From an uncultured Streptococcus sp. (GTDB taxonomy: Bacteria > Bacillota > Bacilli > Lactobacillales > Streptococcaceae): a stretch of 36,034 bases of DNA. A program made the position numbers and the translations under genes. Under the pieces are notes generated by a model. It was not told the origin of the DNA. It saw only the letters and a list, made by a program, of their open reading frames with translations, and did not search any database. Shown here piece after piece: positions 33,831-36,034 of this stretch. Location of the stretch: positions 1 to 36,034 of the forward strand of contig NZ_CALHWC010000216.1 in NCBI RefSeq assembly GCF_938036805.1, in the 5' to 3' direction. How positions within the stretch are numbered: the first letter of the stretch is position 1; each line of letters starts with the position of its first letter.

Positions 33831-34055
33831 TTATTCCTCGTTTCTATTATCGGATAGTGTTGGTTGTTCTTCTTGGCCAAAGGCCTGCGTCAATGCTTCA
33901 TCAAAAGTCCAGGAACTATTTTGTTGGCGTTTGATAAAGGCTTGATACATCGCTGTTTGTAATTGATTGCGATAGGTCTCTAGTTTTTCCGTCTCCTTCG
34001 CAACTTTGTCCTCTTGCCTAGCTACTCTTGCAGCTAAGCGTTCAATCACACTCAT
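33831..34055 (-). CDS. Uncharacterised small ICE protein
   Basis: 74 residues, mostly helix (MSVIERLAARVARQEDKVAKETEKLETYRNQL), then SSWTFDEALTQAFG. The ribosome site AGGAGGAGA is directly upstream. It lies 53 nt after the primase-like gene, whose stop overlaps the TGTGATAAC motif that may drive or control this gene. Confidence 0.65.
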   Translation of the reverse strand: MSVIERLAARVARQEDKVAKETEKLETYRNQLQTAMYQAFIKRQQNSSWTFDEALTQAFGQEEQPTLSDNRNEE

Positions 34056-34093
34056 AGGGTCTCCTCCTTATTCCTTTCTAGCTTATGATAAGA

Positions 34094-34115
34094 AACTTGA
34101 TTTTGTTATCACAAG
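34094..34115 (-). repeat. TGTGATAAC motif, copy 3
   Basis: The minus strand has ACTTG-TGATAACAAAAT-CAAGT, with 5-bp complementary arms. It overlaps the primase-like stop and lies about 50 nt before the 34055 gene. Confidence 0.4.
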
Positions 34116-35197
34116 TCTAAAACCATATTTCGCTTAGGTGAAGGGTTACTTCTGACAACCTGTAACTTAGCCGGTTGGATCACATCCTTTAGAGAAAGAT
34201 CTCTCTGAAATTTCACGACATCGTTCCAATCAGCTTTAGTTTCCAGTTCCTGTAATGGTGGTAGGTCTGTTTCAATGGGAAGTCCTTTCTCAGATAACTT
34301 CTGACAAAAATCACGCCCTGCTTCGTCATAATCAACAGCCAAAGTCAATAAACCTGAGTGTGTCTGAAAAAAAGTAGTCGTCTCCTGAATGGTCTGAAGG
34401 TAATGCGTTAATCGACTTGGTTTGACAGTATCTAAAAACTCAAGTTTACCTTGTTCCTCAGCGGCTAGTCGTAGGCTCTGATAAGCAATCACAGACAGTT
34501 TTAAGCCTTCCATAGAAACCAAACGAACATCTGATAACTGCTTCTCATGAAGTTGATAATAGCTCATCATATCAACCACCGATTCACAAAAGATAAGGCG
34601 TTTAGGTTTTTCTATGTCAAAGCTCATCCCTATATAACCATGAGAAGCTTTCATGATTTTCTTGAGGTATCCTCGATCATGTCTCTCATTATTTTTGACA
34701 AGCCCTTGCAGGCTTGCCCCTTCTAACTGACCCTGATGATTATAACTCTTAAAGACAAGTACAGATTCCTGAAAGGCCTTTGTCTGATAATGAGCCTGTG
34801 CTAACAGCCCTTGTCTGCCAAAAGCATTGATGGTCTCATCACTCAAACCACGGATCTGCTTCAAATAAGTTCGTGCTTGGTCAAATGGTTCTTCTCTTAG
34901 ATAATAACGAAAGGGTTGATAGGTCTCTTCGACCACCTTAGCCTGTTCAAAGTCTCCAGTTTCAAGGTAAGACAAGGCTTCTTTAAAAGACACCCCTGCC
35001 ATTAACTGAACGAAATCAATCACATCTCCTTGTATATCACGTGAAAACCATTTAAAGGTATTGGTATCCGCAAAAATTTTAAAGGAATCGTGTTCTGGAT
35101 GTTCATAGACTTGTCCTGATAATCTTCTAAAAGAATAGCCTAGACTTCCTGCCACGTCTAAAATCGCCTTGTGTTTCACTGCTTCAATTCTTGTCAT
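34109..35197 (-). CDS. TOPRIM primase-like protein (DUF3991-type)
   Basis: 362 residues. The N-terminal part (about 10-90) resembles a CHC2-type primase region but lacks zinc cysteines (VYEHPEHDSFKIFADTNTFKWFSRDIQGDVIDFVQ). A middle DUF3991-like part follows, then a TOPRIM fold with the acidic Glu in LIFCESVVD and the Asp-x-Asp in LAVDYDEAG. Such proteins occur on Tn5252-like ICEs and may prime second-strand synthesis after transfer (inference). The gene is complete, with its own start site GGGAGA. Confidence 0.82.
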   Translation of the reverse strand: MTRIEAVKHKAILDVAGSLGYSFRRLSGQVYEHPEHDSFKIFADTNTFKWFSRDIQGDVIDFVQLMAGVSFKEALSYLETGDFEQAKVVEETYQPFRYYLREEPFDQARTYLKQIRGLSDETINAFGRQGLLAQAHYQTKAFQESVLVFKSYNHQGQLEGASLQGLVKNNERHDRGYLKKIMKASHGYIGMSFDIEKPKRLIFCESVVDMMSYYQLHEKQLSDVRLVSMEGLKLSVIAYQSLRLAAEEQGKLEFLDTVKPSRLTHYLQTIQETTTFFQTHSGLLTLAVDYDEAGRDFCQKLSEKGLPIETDLPPLQELETKADWNDVVKFQRDLSLKDVIQPAKLQVVRSNPSPKRNMVLDL

Positions 35198-35212
35198 CTC
35201 ATCTCCCTATCA

Positions 35213-35239
35213 AAAAAAGCAGAAGAGTAACTCCTGCTA
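35213..35239 (-). terminator. Terminator of the conjugation-protein gene
   Basis: The minus strand has AGCAGGAGT...TTCTGCT, a bulged stem followed by T7, overlapping the stop of the 35237 gene. Confidence 0.65.
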
Positions 35240-35878
35240 GTTGGTCTCACCTGTAGTAGTGCCTTGAATCTTTGGAATGCTTGATTTAACTCCATCAGAA
35301 ATTTCTTTTAAATCCTCTAGTTTCCCATTCCAAATGGTTACCTGATTGACAAGGAGTTTATCTGACATTTTGGCATAAGAGAGTTTAAGAGTTCTTGTTT
35401 CTGTCTGTATACTTTTCTGAGCCTTATCGCTGACATCTGACACATAAACAACTTGATAAGTAACCTCTGCAAGGGCTTCATTGTCTTCTGTATTGACATA
35501 GATTTGAGCAGATTCGAAGCGATAATCCAACATATAATCCTTATAGACTTGGTTGATGGATTCTTCTTGACGAGCAACTTCTTCCTTATAAGCAGAATCT
35601 GTCATATAGGGCTTAATACGGTTGTTGTTCTCTCCCAGCTTTTCCTTGGTGTAGTATTGCGTGAGAAATTCCTTAACCAATTCATCAGAAAGGACATTTC
35701 CTTTTTCCTTTTCTTTCTCTTTGGTCAACAGTTTATGAGCCTCAGTCTGAATTTGTTTCTGTGTATGATTGGTAACAGACTGAGAACCAATGGTGTAACC
35801 CATCATCACCATAAAGCTGGTGACTGCTAGACCACCGAAGCCAATGAGCAACCGAGCCTTCATTTTGTTTAACATCAC
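35237..35878 (-). CDS. Membrane-anchored conjugation protein (VirB8/TcpC-like)
   Basis: 213 residues with a basic N-terminus and one membrane helix (about 11-30, LIGFGGLAVTSFMVMMGYTIG), then a coiled coil and an extracellular domain (about 65-200) of the VirB8/TcpC NTF2-like type, with NQVYKDYMLDYRFESAQIYV and AEVTYQVVYVSDVSDK. Such proteins are part of the mating channel. The start could be the GTG at 35878 or the ATG three bases later; GGAGG is 8 nt before the GTG. It is a single gene with its own terminator. Confidence 0.78.
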   Translation of the reverse strand: MMLNKMKARLLIGFGGLAVTSFMVMMGYTIGSQSVTNHTQKQIQTEAHKLLTKEKEKEKGNVLSDELVKEFLTQYYTKEKLGENNNRIKPYMTDSAYKEEVARQEESINQVYKDYMLDYRFESAQIYVNTEDNEALAEVTYQVVYVSDVSDKAQKSIQTETRTLKLSYAKMSDKLLVNQVTIWNGKLEDLKEISDGVKSSIPKIQGTTTGETN

Positions 35879-35927
35879 TAGCGCTACCTCCTTTTTTCAT
35901 AAGATAGCACCATCATAACAAGATGAA

Positions 35928-35946
35928 CTTGAAAAAGTTATCACAA
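35928..35946 (-). repeat. TGTGATAAC motif, copy 4
   Basis: The minus strand has CTTG-TGATAACTTTTT-CAAG, about 60 nt before the 35878 start. Confidence 0.4.
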
Positions 35947-35971
35947 GAAAAATATATTTAATAGTAATTTG

Positions 35972-35980
35972 TGGTATACT
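35972..35980 (+). promoter_or_regulatory. Extended -10 promoter for the gene at the window edge
   Basis: TGGTATACT, an extended -10, about 36 bp before the GTG at 36016. A near-perfect inverted repeat, GATAATAAATTGTTATC (35984-36000), lies just after it and may be an operator. Confidence 0.5.
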
Positions 35981-36015
35981 AGTGATAATAAATTGTTATC
36001 GGTAGGAGAAATGTA

Positions 36016-36034
36016 GTGAATGAAAAGCTAGATT
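36016..36034 (+). CDS. 5' end of an unidentified gene, truncated by the window
   Basis: A GTG start with AGGAGAA at a good distance, reading MNEKLD before the window ends. Too short to identify. Confidence 0.4.

Overview
The window looks like accessory DNA of a Streptococcus (low GC, strong AGGAGG-type ribosome sites). The IS630 copy resembles IS630-Spn1, and the right-hand genes resemble the mobilisation and maintenance genes of Tn5252-type integrative conjugative elements (ICEs) found in S. pneumoniae, S. agalactiae and S. suis. The exact species (mitis group or S. suis) cannot be decided from the sequence. No rRNA, tRNA or CRISPR array was seen.

Region 1 (1-7622): the end of an IS3-family element runs into a three-gene minus-strand operon. 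It consists of a broken small gene, a large cytosolic FtsK/EssC-like ATPase with one intact and one degenerate ATPase domain, and a helical partner whose 3' end is replaced by the IS terminal repeat. Next come about 350 bp without a recognisable gene, then a large serine recombinase preceded by a 42-codon SHOCT-type gene (TTG start) and two tiny overlapping ORFs, and finally a small XRE regulator.

Region 2 (7632-24052): a sugar-catabolic island. Minus-strand rhaB-rhaA-rhaD faces a divergent AraC regulator. A minus-strand operon encodes a GPH-family symporter, a GH3 enzyme, a GH78 alpha-L-rhamnosidase and a beta-phosphoglucomutase-like HAD protein, and faces a second AraC regulator. A third unit pairs an apiosidase-like (DUF4038-type) glycosidase and a PTS EIIB fragment cut by IS630 with a third AraC gene that is frameshifted in an A9 tract. 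The hydrolases lack signal peptides, so the likely scheme is uptake of rhamnose-containing glycosides, intracellular trimming, and isomerisation, phosphorylation and aldol cleavage of L-rhamnose. Candidate CcpA (cre) sites lie in the divergent promoters. A 114-bp MITE-like element lies near the IS630.

Region 3 (24055-25470): a scar made of the C-terminal end of an alpha/beta-hydrolase (esterase), a truncated IS30 element and a fragment of an antigen I/II-type surface adhesin.

Region 4 (25628-36034): part of a Tn5252-like ICE. It has a MOBP relaxase, MobC and a second relaxosome accessory protein, a candidate oriT, and a cargo gene with a HEPN-like RNase motif. These are followed by a LexA/HdiR-type self-cleaving repressor with a Y-family polymerase and three small genes, then a minus-strand block of small ICE proteins, a TOPRIM primase-like protein and a membrane-anchored conjugation protein. 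A repeated TGTGATAAC-type motif precedes several ICE transcription units. No integrase or ICE end is visible.
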